Under the pieces are notes generated by a model. It ran no database searches, was not told the DNA's origin, and saw nothing but the letters and a program-made list of their open reading frames with translations. A program made the position numbers and the translations under genes. Of a stretch of 64,000 bases of DNA, positions 25,727 to 33,749 are shown in pieces. The DNA is from Clavibacter californiensis (GTDB lineage Bacteria > Actinomycetota > Actinomycetes > Actinomycetales > Microbacteriaceae): the NCBI RefSeq assembly GCF_021952865.1, contig NZ_CP040792.1, positions 1,116,001-1,180,000 of the forward strand, written 5' to 3'. The stretch's first letter is position 1. Each line of letters starts with the position of its first letter.

Positions 25727-28353
25727 CGCAGCCCCGTGCGCACGGCGACCGAGCGCGGATCCGCCGACAGCACCTCGAGCAGGAAGTCGTCCTCCTCGTG
25801 CCGCGCCAGCACGTGCAGCCCGGGGACGGCGGCGAGCCGCGCGTGCACCTCGTCGCCCGTGCGCCGGAAGTCGCCCTCCGGGTGCCGCCAGTGGCAGGCG
25901 ACCAGCGTGCCGGTGGCGCCGAGGGCGCCGGGCAGGGCCGCGAGCACGCGGTCGAACGCGGCGTCGTCGAGGTAGTAGCCGACCTCGCTCATCACGACGA
26001 GGTCGAACTGGCCGGCCGGCCAGTCGGCGCCCATGTCGCGCACCTCGAGGCGCACGTGCGGGGCGTCGGCGAGGCGCACGCGCGCCCGCTCGACCGCGGT
26101 CGGCGCGACGTCCACGGCCAGCAGCTCGTCCACGCGCTCGGCGAGACCGGCCGTCGTCACGCCGATGGAGCAGCCGATCTCGAGCGCCCGGCGGTACCGC
26201 TCGTCGGGCAGCGCCGCCAGGGTGGCGAGGCGCTTGCGGCGCTCGTACCAGCGGGTCGTGACGCGCCACGGATCCTCGGCCCGGGCGTACGCGGCGTCGA
26301 AGCGCTCGGCGGCGGAGGGCGTCGCGGTCGCGTCGTCGGACACGATCAGCACCTCGCGGTCGCGGTCGGCGTGCCGGAGGAACCCGGGCTGCAGCACGGC
26401 CGCGTCCTCGGGGGCGTCGGACAGCGGATCCACCTGGCTGGCGTGCGCACGGATCGCGGCCCGCTTGGCCTCCCGCACGCGCGCGTCGAGCGGCAGCGCG
26501 CGCATCTGGGCCCACGGGACGCGCGGGTCGTCGGGCGTCGCCCAGTGCCACATCCACACCGGGTACTCCACGAGCCGGATCCCGCGCCCGGCGGGCAGCG
26601 CGCCCACCAGCTCGGCGACGACCTCGCCCGTGACGCGGTGGTCCCGGTGCCCGTCGCCGCGCCACGGTGCCGCGACCCAGGTGCCCGGCGCGGCGTCGGC
26701 GAGGAGCGCGGCGAGGTCGTCGCGCACGGCGTCGCGGCGCTCGCGGATCCCGCCGTCGGGGTGCCCGAGGAGCACGAGCCGGGCGGCGGGCGCGACCTCG
26801 TCGAGGGCGGCGCGGGCCTCGTCGCGGCGGAGGGCGACGAGCTCGTCGGGTGTGCGCGTGGGGGATCCGGGGTGCGAGGCGGCGCCGTCCGTCACGATCG
26901 CGAGGGTCACCGGCACGCCGCGCGCGGCCGCGGTCGCCATCAGCCCCGCGGCGCCGATCGACTCGTCGTCGGCGTGCGCGGAGACCACGAGAAGCCCGGC
27001 CATCCCCGTGAGGTCGGGCGCGTCGAGCGCGTCCCAGCGCGGATCCGCGTCCCAGGCGCCCGCGTCGGTGCCGGGCTCGCGCGCGTCGAACGCGACGCTC
27101 ATCGCGGGCGTCGCGTCGGTCCCGGTCGCCGGACCGGCTGCCGTGGCCGTGGCGGTGTCCGTCGTCGTCGCCGTCGTCGTCGCCTCCGCGTCCGCATCCG
27201 AGGCCCGCCGCCGCGCCACCTCCGCGAGCGCCCCGCCGAGGGACGCGTCGTCGCGCTCCGCGTGGTGCTGCCGCACGTACAGCCCGAGGTCGGCCACGCG
27301 CTTGGCGTGATCCGCGTCCTGCGCGAGCGGCGCCGGCCCGAGCGCGTGCGCCGCATGGGTCAGGGTCTCGTCCACCGCGCGGGCGACGACGGCGCGCACC
27401 CGCTTCGCGAGCAGCCGCCCCTCCTCGCCCGAAGCGAGCCCGCGGTCGACCAGCCCGGCGGCCTCGGCGAGGGACGCGCGCGCGCCGTCGAGCGCCGCGT
27501 CCACGGCCCCCAGGTGCATGAGCAGCAGTCGGTCGGCGCCCTCGCGGGACGCGGCCCGGAGCAGCGTGCGCGCCAGCCCGACCGCGCCGCCGTACCAGCA
27601 GGCCGCGACCTGGATCCCGCCCCAGTGGAACCCGGGCCGCTCGAGGTACCAGCCGGGCGCGCCCACGCGTCGCGCCGGCACGTCGCGCATGCGCAGCGGC
27701 CCGCTCGGCACCTCCACGAGCCCGCGGGCGACCCACGCGCCGGGCACGACCTCGACCCCGGGCTGTCGGAGGTCCACCGCGAAGAGGCCGCGCGAGCCGT
27801 CATCGTCCGCGGCGGTGATGAGGGCGTGCGTCAGCGAGCCGGCGAGCGAGCACCACGGCTTCGTGCCGGACAGGCGCACCGCGTCCGGCCCGTCGGCGTC
27901 CGCCACGGCCGTCAGCGGATCCCCGCCGCCCTCGGCCGCGAACACGCCCCAGGTGCGCGCCGCGGCGTCGCCCGCGTGCGTAGCGTCGCCCGTGGCGCCG
28001 TCCTCGCCCGCGGCGTCCCGCTCCTGATCGAGGATCGCGAGCGCGTCCAGGTGCGGCTCGACCGTCCGCGCGATGCCGAGGTCGGCCGCGGCGAGCGTCG
28101 CGAGCGCCTCCCAGAGATCCGCCGTGCGGCCCGCACCCGGCCGCGCGCCGGCGTCGCCGAGCGCGACCGCGAGCGCCAGAGCCCGCTCAGTCGTCCACGC
28201 CGGCCCCGGGGGCGTCTCCGCGAGCGCCGCGCGCACGAGCGCGACGGCGGGTCCCGGCCGGTCATCGCCCGGCGGCACCGCGCCGGATGCGAGGCGGACG
28301 CGCGCGGGGACCTCCGCGTCGAGGGGGTGGGCGGGCTGGGGGCCGGATGTCAC
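25723..28353 (-). CDS. Triple-domain protein: acyl-CoA dehydrogenase-like, PIG-L deacetylase, SAM methyltransferase
   Basis: 876 residues in one open frame. Residues about 1-380 are acyl-CoA-dehydrogenase-like (ADLGIARTVEPHLDALAIL, GTKPWCSLAG, LYVRQHHAERD). Residues about 384-417 are a low-complexity Thr/Ala linker coded by near-perfect trinucleotide repeats. Residues about 450-650 are a PIG-L/LmbE zinc deacetylase (SAHADDES and GDGHRDHRV). Residues about 670-876 are a NodS-like class I methyltransferase (RRALEIGCSIGVTTAGL). In many actinobacteria the last two domains form one gene and the dehydrogenase a separate one; fusion of all three is odd. The internal ATG 27102 has no ribosome site. 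GTG 28353 is the best start; ATG 28470 is an alternative. Coupled to a glycosyltransferase gene. Confidence 0.85.
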   Translation of the reverse strand: MTSGPQPAHPLDAEVPARVRLASGAVPPGDDRPGPAVALVRAALAETPPGPAWTTERALALAVALGDAGARPGAGRTADLWEALATLAAADLGIARTVEPHLDALAILDQERDAAGEDGATGDATHAGDAAARTWGVFAAEGGGDPLTAVADADGPDAVRLSGTKPWCSLAGSLTHALITAADDDGSRGLFAVDLRQPGVEVVPGAWVARGLVEVPSGPLRMRDVPARRVGAPGWYLERPGFHWGGIQVAACWYGGAVGLARTLLRAASREGADRLLLMHLGAVDAALDGARASLAEAAGLVDRGLASGEEGRLLAKRVRAVVARAVDETLTHAAHALGPAPLAQDADHAKRVADLGLYVRQHHAERDDASLGGALAEVARRRASDADAEATTTATTTDTATATAAGPATGTDATPAMSVAFDAREPGTDAGAWDADPRWDALDAPDLTGMAGLLVVSAHADDESIGAAGLMATAAARGVPVTLAIVTDGAASHPGSPTRTPDELVALRRDEARAALDEVAPAARLVLLGHPDGGIRERRDAVRDDLAALLADAAPGTWVAAPWRGDGHRDHRVTGEVVAELVGALPAGRGIRLVEYPVWMWHWATPDDPRVPWAQMRALPLDARVREAKRAAIRAHASQVDPLSDAPEDAAVLQPGFLRHADRDREVLIVSDDATATPSAAERFDAAYARAEDPWRVTTRWYERRKRLATLAALPDERYRRALEIGCSIGVTTAGLAERVDELLAVDVAPTAVERARVRLADAPHVRLEVRDMGADWPAGQFDLVVMSEVGYYLDDAAFDRVLAALPGALGATGTLVACHWRHPEGDFRRTGDEVHARLAAVPGLHVLARHEEDDFLLEVLSADPRSVAVRTGLR
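27159..27186. repeat. Trinucleotide repeat in the domain linker
   Basis: On the plus strand GTC/GCC triplets (GTCGTCGTCGCC twice) run through this stretch, coding for Thr/Ala on the minus strand. It joins the dehydrogenase-like and PIG-L domains. Slippage here could have fused or could re-split the gene. Confidence 0.7.
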
Positions 28354-28569
28354 GGGGTGGGGCGCCGAATCGTCGAGGGATGAGCCGGGCGGGGCCCGGT
28401 CGTCCTTCGAACCTACAAGCGTCCGAGTCCGGCTGCCGGCGGGCGGCGCGACACCGCGATCGTGTGGCATCCTGGCCGCCTCGGATCCCCCGGCCACGTG
28501 GGTGTGGGACCCTGACGGCAGGGCCGGGGCGCGATCCGCACCGCCCACGCACGACAGAGGGGATCCACC

Positions 28570-28788
28570 ATGGACCAGCACACCGACCCGCGCGCCGACG
28601 AGACCTCGAGCGCGGGGCAGGCCGACCAGCCCACGCCCGAGGCGGTCGAGGAGTTCGAGCGCCTCGCCGTCCTGAGGATGGGCGGCCAGGACATCGAGGG
28701 GGCCATCGACGAGCTGCCCGACGAGGACGCCCGCGAGGTGGCGGAGGTCGCCATCGATCGCGTCGTCCGCGGATACGAGCACCTGTAG
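28570..28788 (+). CDS. Small acidic protein of unknown function
   Basis: 72 residues, strongly acidic. A flexible N-terminus (MDQHTDPRADETSSAGQADQ) is followed by a likely helical pair (AVEEFERLAVLRMGGQDIEGAIDELPDEDAREVAEVAIDRVVRGYEHL). ATG 28570 has an AGAGGGG site eight bases upstream, which is stronger than most in this window and supports a real gene. It lies divergent from the triple-domain gene and ends 95 bases before the purC stop. No family is recognised. Confidence 0.7.
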   Translation: MDQHTDPRADETSSAGQADQPTPEAVEEFERLAVLRMGGQDIEGAIDELPDEDAREVAEVAIDRVVRGYEHL

Positions 28789-28883
28789 CCGGATCCGCTG
28801 TGGTCCTGGCACCGCTGACGCAGCGCGCCGGGACACGGCACGGCCCGCCCCGGGAGCAGGCGGAGCCGGTGGAGCGGGCGCCC

Positions 28884-29804
28884 CTAGCGCCCGGTCAGCC
28901 GCGCGATGAGCTCCCGGTACCGCTCCGCCGTCCGCTCCACGATCTCCTGCGGCAGCACGGGCGGCGTCCCGGTGCGATCCCAGTTCGCCGCCAGCCAGTC
29001 GCGCACGATCTGCTTGTCGAAGCTGTCCGTGCGGTTGCCCGTCGCGTACGCCTCCGCGTCCCAGTACCTCGACGAGTCGCTCGTGAGCACCTCGTCCGCG
29101 AGCGTGGTGACGCCCGTGCGCGGGTCGATGCCGAACTCGAACTTGGTGTCCGCGAGGATCACGCCGCGCTCCTCCGCGATGGCCGACGCGCGGCGGTACA
29201 CGTCGAGCGACAGGTCGCGGAGACGCGCCGCCTCCTCGTGCCCCACGAGCTCCTCGGTGCGCGCGAACGTGATGTTCTCGTCGTGCTCGCCCTGCGGCGC
29301 CTTCCACGCGGGCGTGTAGATCGGTTCGGGGAGGCGATCGCCCTGCGCGAGGCCGGCCGGCAGCGGGATCCCGCACACCGTGCCGTGCTGCCGGTACTCC
29401 TCCCAGCCGGATCCCGCGAGGTAGCCGCGCACGACGCACTCGATGGGCAGCATCTCGAGCACGCGGCAGAGCATGGCGCGCCCGTGCACCTGCTCCGGGA
29501 TGCCGATGCGGTCGAGGGTGGCGCCATCGACGAGGTGGTTCGGGACGTCGAGCCGGTCGAACCACCACAGGCTGAGCTGGGTGAGCAGCTCGCCCTTGCC
29601 GGGGATCCCGGGCTCGAGAGCGAAGTCGTAGGCGCTCACGCGGTCGGTCGCGACGACCAGCACGTGGGGCTCGCCTTCGAGCGAGCGGTCCTCCGTGTCG
29701 TCGATCGCGGGGCTGAACAGCTCGCGGACCTTGCCCGAGTACGCGTGCTCCCAGCCCGGGAGGTCCCAGTCGGCGGCGTGGCCGGCGGGCGTCCCGGCGC
29801 TCAT
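28884..29804 (-). CDS. purC: Phosphoribosylaminoimidazole-succinocarboxamide synthase (SAICAR synthetase)
   Basis: 306 residues. PurC joins CAIR and aspartate with ATP to give SAICAR in purine synthesis. Clear motifs: YSGKVRELF (ATP-binding loop), ATDRVSAYDFALEPGIPGKGELLTQLSLWWFD, CVVRGYLAGSGWEEY, GVILADTKFEFG and the end DKQIVRDWLAANWD. The length fits the bacterial long type. The start ATG 29804 overlaps the purD stop as ATGA, so purD and purC are one operon. Confidence 0.97.
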   Translation of the reverse strand: MSAGTPAGHAADWDLPGWEHAYSGKVRELFSPAIDDTEDRSLEGEPHVLVVATDRVSAYDFALEPGIPGKGELLTQLSLWWFDRLDVPNHLVDGATLDRIGIPEQVHGRAMLCRVLEMLPIECVVRGYLAGSGWEEYRQHGTVCGIPLPAGLAQGDRLPEPIYTPAWKAPQGEHDENITFARTEELVGHEEAARLRDLSLDVYRRASAIAEERGVILADTKFEFGIDPRTGVTTLADEVLTSDSSRYWDAEAYATGNRTDSFDKQIVRDWLAANWDRTGTPPVLPQEIVERTAERYRELIARLTGR

Positions 29805-31051
29805 CGGATGACCTGCGCGGCGATGTCCGTGCGGTGCTGCGACCCGTCGAGCGACAACCTGCCGACGGCCTCGTAGACGCGCGATCGCGCCTCCACGAAC
29901 GACGCGCCGGTCGCGACCACGCTGAGCACGCGCCCGCCCGTGGCGACGAGCCCCGCCTCCGACTCCGCGGTGGCGGCGTGCGCGATGCTCACGCCCTCGA
30001 CGCGCTCCGCCTCCTCCACGCCCTCGATGACGCGCCCCGTCCGGGGCGCCTCCGGGTAGCCCTCGCTCGCGATCACCACGGTGACCGCGACGTCGTCGGA
30101 GAACTCCGGCCGCGCGACCCCGCCGAGCTCGCCCGACGCGGCCGCGAGCAGCAGCTGCGAGAGCGGCGTGACGAGGCGGGGCAGCACGACCTGCGTCTCC
30201 GGGTCCCCGAAGCGCGCGTTGAACTCGATGACCCGGATCCCGTCCGCGGTGAGGATGAGCCCGCAGTAGAGCAGCCCGATGAACGGCGTCTGCTCCTCCG
30301 CGAGCTTCCGCACGGTGGGCAGCGCGATGGTGTCGATGACCTCGTCGACGAAGCCCGCAGGCAGCCACGGCAGCGGCGAGTACGCGCCCATGCCGCCCGT
30401 GTTCGGTCCGGCGTCGCCGTCGCCCAGGCGCTTGTAGTCCTGCGCGGGGGAGAGGGGGACCACGTCGTGCCCGTCGGAGAGGAGGAAGAGCGACACCTCC
30501 TGCCCGGCGAGGAACTCCTCCACGAGCACCGTGCCCTGGCCGAGGTAGTGGCGGGCGTGCTCGAGGGCGAGCGTGCGGTCGGCGGTGACCAGCACGCCCT
30601 TGCCGGCGGCGAGGCCGTCGGCCTTGATGACGTAGGGGGCGCCGTACTCGTCGAGCGCGGCCTCGACCTCGTCGACGGTGCCGGCCTGGGCGGCGCGGCC
30701 CGTGGGCACGCCCGCCTCCTCCATGATGCGCTTGGCGAAGGTCTTCGAGCCCTCGAGCGCGGCGGCGGCGCGGCCCGGCCCGAAGACCGGGATGCCTCGC
30801 GTGCGGAGCGCGTCCGCGACCCCGGCGACGAGAGGCGCCTCCGGCCCCACGACGACCAGCTCGAAGCCCTCCGCGAGCGCGTGCTCGGCCACGACGACCG
30901 GGTCGTCGATGTCCATCTTCACCACGGGCACGGCGCGCGCTATCCCCGCGTTGCCGGGCGCCGCGACGATCTCGTGGCCCGCATCCTCCCGGAGCAGGGC
31001 CGTGACGATGGCGTGCTCGCGCGCACCGGAACCGAGTACCAGGATCTTCAC
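29801..31051 (-). CDS. purD: Phosphoribosylamine-glycine ligase (GAR synthetase)
   Basis: 416 residues, ATP-grasp enzyme that joins phosphoribosylamine and glycine, step two of purine synthesis. Signature pieces are MKILVLGSGAREHAI, GPEAPLVAGVAD, YVIKADGLAAGKGV and FNARFGDPETQVVLPRL. The start is GTG 31051 without a ribosome site; on the minus strand TAGGGT (31058-31063) lies six bases upstream, so the message is probably leaderless. It leads a two-gene operon with purC; purF and purM lie 1-3 kb away, so the purine genes are close but not one operon. Confidence 0.97.
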   Translation of the reverse strand: MKILVLGSGAREHAIVTALLREDAGHEIVAAPGNAGIARAVPVVKMDIDDPVVVAEHALAEGFELVVVGPEAPLVAGVADALRTRGIPVFGPGRAAAALEGSKTFAKRIMEEAGVPTGRAAQAGTVDEVEAALDEYGAPYVIKADGLAAGKGVLVTADRTLALEHARHYLGQGTVLVEEFLAGQEVSLFLLSDGHDVVPLSPAQDYKRLGDGDAGPNTGGMGAYSPLPWLPAGFVDEVIDTIALPTVRKLAEEQTPFIGLLYCGLILTADGIRVIEFNARFGDPETQVVLPRLVTPLSQLLLAAASGELGGVARPEFSDDVAVTVVIASEGYPEAPRTGRVIEGVEEAERVEGVSIAHAATAESEAGLVATGGRVLSVVATGASFVEARSRVYEAVGRLSLDGSQHRTDIAAQVIR

Positions 31052-31063
31052 GCCCCCACCCTA

Positions 31064-31414
31064 TCGACGCCGACCCCGCCGCCCCGGGCCCCTGGGGGCG
31101 CCGGCGGGCGCGCCGCAGCCGCGCGACGGGAGAGGGGCGGAGGGCGGGAGGCCGACCCGCCGCGGGTACGGCACGGGTCGGCTCCCTGCCCTCTCCGGCG
31201 TTCTTCGGGTCCGCCGGCGGGCGCATCGTCCCTGTCCTCCCGTGGCCGGGGAGGCCAGGGGAGGGAGGACGTCCTGCCGTGCCGAGCGGGTCGTGTCACC
31301 GCCGGGCACTTCCATACACGGTAATGGATGTCCCCCAAAGTGCGGACACGCGGCGACGCCCCATTACGAGGGGCACGGCGATGCCGGCCGGGCTGCCCGA
31401 CCTCACCGCTCTGG
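31064..31414. other. About 350 bases without a gene
   Basis: This divergent region between purD and the sterol-carrier-type gene contains several GC-rich imperfect inverted repeats and the short symmetrical element TCCAT-ACACGGTA-ATGGA (31312-31329). The -10-like boxes of both flanking genes are right at their starts, so the region is larger than two promoters need. I see no protein or known RNA in it. Confidence 0.5.
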
Positions 31415-31426
31415 CATCCTGGGAAG

Positions 31427-31807
31427 ATGGCCAAGGCGCGCATCCATCCCACCGTCGGACAGCCCGCCGTGCGGGCCGCGCTCGCCCAGGGCGCCGACGC
31501 CGATCGGGAGACGCGGGCCACCGCGGTCCGCTTCCTGCTGCAGTCGCTTGCGGATCTCGCACCCGGCGGCACCGTCGAGGTGCGCGTCCCGCCGTTCGGC
31601 GCCGTCCAGTGCATCGAGGGCCCGGGCCACACGCGCGGCACGCCCCCGAACGTCATCGAGACCGATCCCGCCACGTGGATCGCGCTCGCCACGGGCGGCT
31701 CGACCTGGGACGCGGGCGTCGAGGCGGGCGCCGTGCGCGCGTCCGGGCTCCGCGCCGACCTCCGGGGCCTCCTCCCCGTGCCGTGGGAGCTCCCGGCCGA
31801 TCGCTGA
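31427..31807 (+). CDS. Sterol carrier family protein (SCP-2-like)
   Basis: 126 residues. It matches the small actinobacterial proteins named sterol carrier family protein: MAKARIHPTVGQPAVRAAL, ATAVRFLLQSLADLAPGGTVEVRVPPFGAVQCIEGPGHTRGTPPN, DPATWIALATG and SGLRADLRGLLPV are the conserved run. The fold should form a hydrophobic pocket for a lipid; the real ligand in bacteria is unknown. ATG 31427 has CATCCT six bases upstream and no ribosome site (leaderless type). It follows purD divergently, an arrangement seen near purine genes in related bacteria. Confidence 0.88.
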   Translation: MAKARIHPTVGQPAVRAALAQGADADRETRATAVRFLLQSLADLAPGGTVEVRVPPFGAVQCIEGPGHTRGTPPNVIETDPATWIALATGGSTWDAGVEAGAVRASGLRADLRGLLPVPWELPADR

Positions 31808-31866
31808 GCGCCCGCCGGCGCGTCCGCGGTTCGTCGGGCGTCGGCGGCGCGGGGGATGATGGACGC

Positions 31867-32175
31867 ATGACCGACGCCCGACCCCAGCCCGACGACGAGC
31901 GCCGCACCGAGGTCCTCGTGCGGCGGTCCCCCCGCTACTTCCGCTTCATGGGCGTCGGCGCGGTGCTCGGGATCATCGTGGCGATGGTCCTCACGCTCAC
32001 GTTCCCGCCGAACCCGGAGTTCTCCGAGGCCCAGGTGCTCGCGTTCCTGGCGCTGTTCGCGGTCGTCCTCTTCGGCGGGTTGGCCGCGCTCCTCGCGCTG
32101 GCGCTCGACCGCGCGGCCTCGCGCCGATCCCACGTCCTCACGGCCGAGCGCGAGCGGGGCGAGCCGGGCGCCTGA
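31867..32175 (+). CDS. Small two-segment membrane protein
   Basis: 102 residues. A charged N-terminus is followed by two membrane segments (FMGVGAVLGIIVAMVLTLTF and VLAFLALFAVVLFGGLAALLALAL) separated by a short loop PPNPEFSEAQ, and a basic tail that should stay in the cytosol. It lies 59 bases downstream of the sterol-carrier-type gene on the same strand and is convergent with purF. Function unknown; the setting next to purF and purM is common in Microbacteriaceae as far as I recall. Confidence 0.75.
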   Translation: MTDARPQPDDERRTEVLVRRSPRYFRFMGVGAVLGIIVAMVLTLTFPPNPEFSEAQVLAFLALFAVVLFGGLAALLALALDRAASRRSHVLTAERERGEPGA

Positions 32176-32199
32176 TCCGGCACCCGGCGATCGCGCGGA

Positions 32200-33660
32200 T
32201 CAGCTGAGCTGCGTGCGCTCCAGCCAGGACAGGTACTCCGGCGTCACGTTGCCGGTGATGTACTCGCCCGTGAAGCAGCTCATCTCGAGGTCCTCCACGC
32301 CGGTGGATCCCTCGAGGATCGCGTCGCGCATGTCCGCGACCTCCTGGTAGATGAGGTGGTCGGCGCCGAGTTCCTGCGCGATCTCCGGGATCTTCCGCCC
32401 GTGGGCGATGAGCTCCTGCCGCGACGGCATGTTGATCCCGTACACGTGCGGGTAGCGCACCGGCGGCGCGGCCGACGTGAACGTCACCTTGTTGGCGCCG
32501 GCCTGGCGCGCCATGGTCACGATCTCGCGGCTCGTCGTGCCGCGGACGATGGAGTCGTCGACGATGAGGATGTTCTTGCCCTTGAACTCCGAGCTCATCG
32601 CGTTGAGCTTCTGCCGCACCGACTTCTTGCGCTGCGCCTGCCCCGGCATGATGAAGGTCCGGCCGACGTAGCGGTTCTTGTAGAAGCCCTCGCGGTACTC
32701 GATGCCGAGCGTCTGCGCGACCTGCATGGCCGACGGCCGGGCCGAGTCGGGGATGGGCATGACCACGTCGATGTCGCCCGCCGGGCTGTGCTCCGCGATG
32801 GTCGCCGCCAGCCGGTTGCCCATGCGCAGGCGCGAGTCGTAGACGCCGATGCCGGACATGACCGAGTCGGGCCGCGCGAGGTACACGAACTCGAAGGCGC
32901 AAGGGATGAGGCGCGGCGCCGGGTGGCACTGGCGCGCGTGCATCTCGCCGTCCATGGTGATGAACACGGCCTCGCCGGGCCGGACGTCGCGCACGATCTC
33001 GTAGCCGAGCGACTCCATCACGAGCGACTCGCTCGCCACGACCCACTCCATGCGGCCGCCCTCGAGCTCGCGGCGGCCGAGCGTGAGCGGGCGGATCCCG
33101 AACGGGTCGCGGAACGCGAGCATGCCGTGCCCGGCGATCATCGCGATGGACGCGTACGAGCCCTGGACGCGCTCGTGCACGCGCTCGACGGCCGTGAAGA
33201 CCTGGTCGGGATCCAGCGCCAGGCCGGACACCTGCGACTGCAGCTCGTGCGCGAGGACGTTGACGAGCAGCTCGGTGTCGGAGCTCGTGTTGGTGTGGCG
33301 GCGATCCACGTGGAAGAGCTCCTGCGCCAGCTCCCGCGTGTTGGTGAGGTTGCCGTTGTGCACCAGCACGATGCCGTAGGGCGCGTTCACGTAGAACGGC
33401 TGCGCCTCGTCCTCGTCGGCTGCGCTGCCGCGGGTCGCGTAGCGCACGTGGCCGAGGCCCATCGTGCCGAGGAGCGACCGCATGTCGCGCGTGCGGAAGG
33501 CCTCGCGGACCTGTCCGCTGAGCTTCTTCACGTGGAAGGTGTTGCCCTCCGCCGTGGCGATGCCGGTGGAGTCCTGACCGCGGTGCTGCAGGAGCAGGAG
33601 GCTGTCGTAGACGAGTTGGTTGACGGGTTCGGACGATACGACGCCGACGATGCCGCACAT
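32200..33660 (-). CDS. purF: Amidophosphoribosyltransferase
   Basis: 486 residues, first committed enzyme of purine synthesis: PRPP and glutamine give phosphoribosylamine. The N-terminal nucleophile is Cys2 in MCGIVGVV, followed by LLLLQHRGQDSTGIAT, and the PRPP-binding loop is IVDDSIVRGTTSREIV. There is no sign of a long propeptide with the start at ATG 33660; a frame extended upstream by 18 codons exists, but AGGAG is placed 12 bases before 33660 and the Cys must follow the Met. It is divergent from purM with 89 bases between the starts, room for two promoters and a possible shared control site. Confidence 0.97.
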   Translation of the reverse strand: MCGIVGVVSSEPVNQLVYDSLLLLQHRGQDSTGIATAEGNTFHVKKLSGQVREAFRTRDMRSLLGTMGLGHVRYATRGSAADEDEAQPFYVNAPYGIVLVHNGNLTNTRELAQELFHVDRRHTNTSSDTELLVNVLAHELQSQVSGLALDPDQVFTAVERVHERVQGSYASIAMIAGHGMLAFRDPFGIRPLTLGRRELEGGRMEWVVASESLVMESLGYEIVRDVRPGEAVFITMDGEMHARQCHPAPRLIPCAFEFVYLARPDSVMSGIGVYDSRLRMGNRLAATIAEHSPAGDIDVVMPIPDSARPSAMQVAQTLGIEYREGFYKNRYVGRTFIMPGQAQRKKSVRQKLNAMSSEFKGKNILIVDDSIVRGTTSREIVTMARQAGANKVTFTSAAPPVRYPHVYGINMPSRQELIAHGRKIPEIAQELGADHLIYQEVADMRDAILEGSTGVEDLEMSCFTGEYITGNVTPEYLSWLERTQLS

Positions 33661-33749
33661 GCTTCGGCTGACTCCTGAAGAGTAGAAGAGGTGGGGGAGC
33701 GGCCAGTCTCCCACACGGGAGCGACGCGCCCGGCCGCTACCCTGTACGC

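Noticed and set aside
31279-31426. Longer N-terminus for the sterol-carrier-type protein
   Set aside because: The conserved sequence starts at MAKARI (31427), where a -10-like box is correctly spaced; the upstream residues are Arg/Pro/Cys junk.
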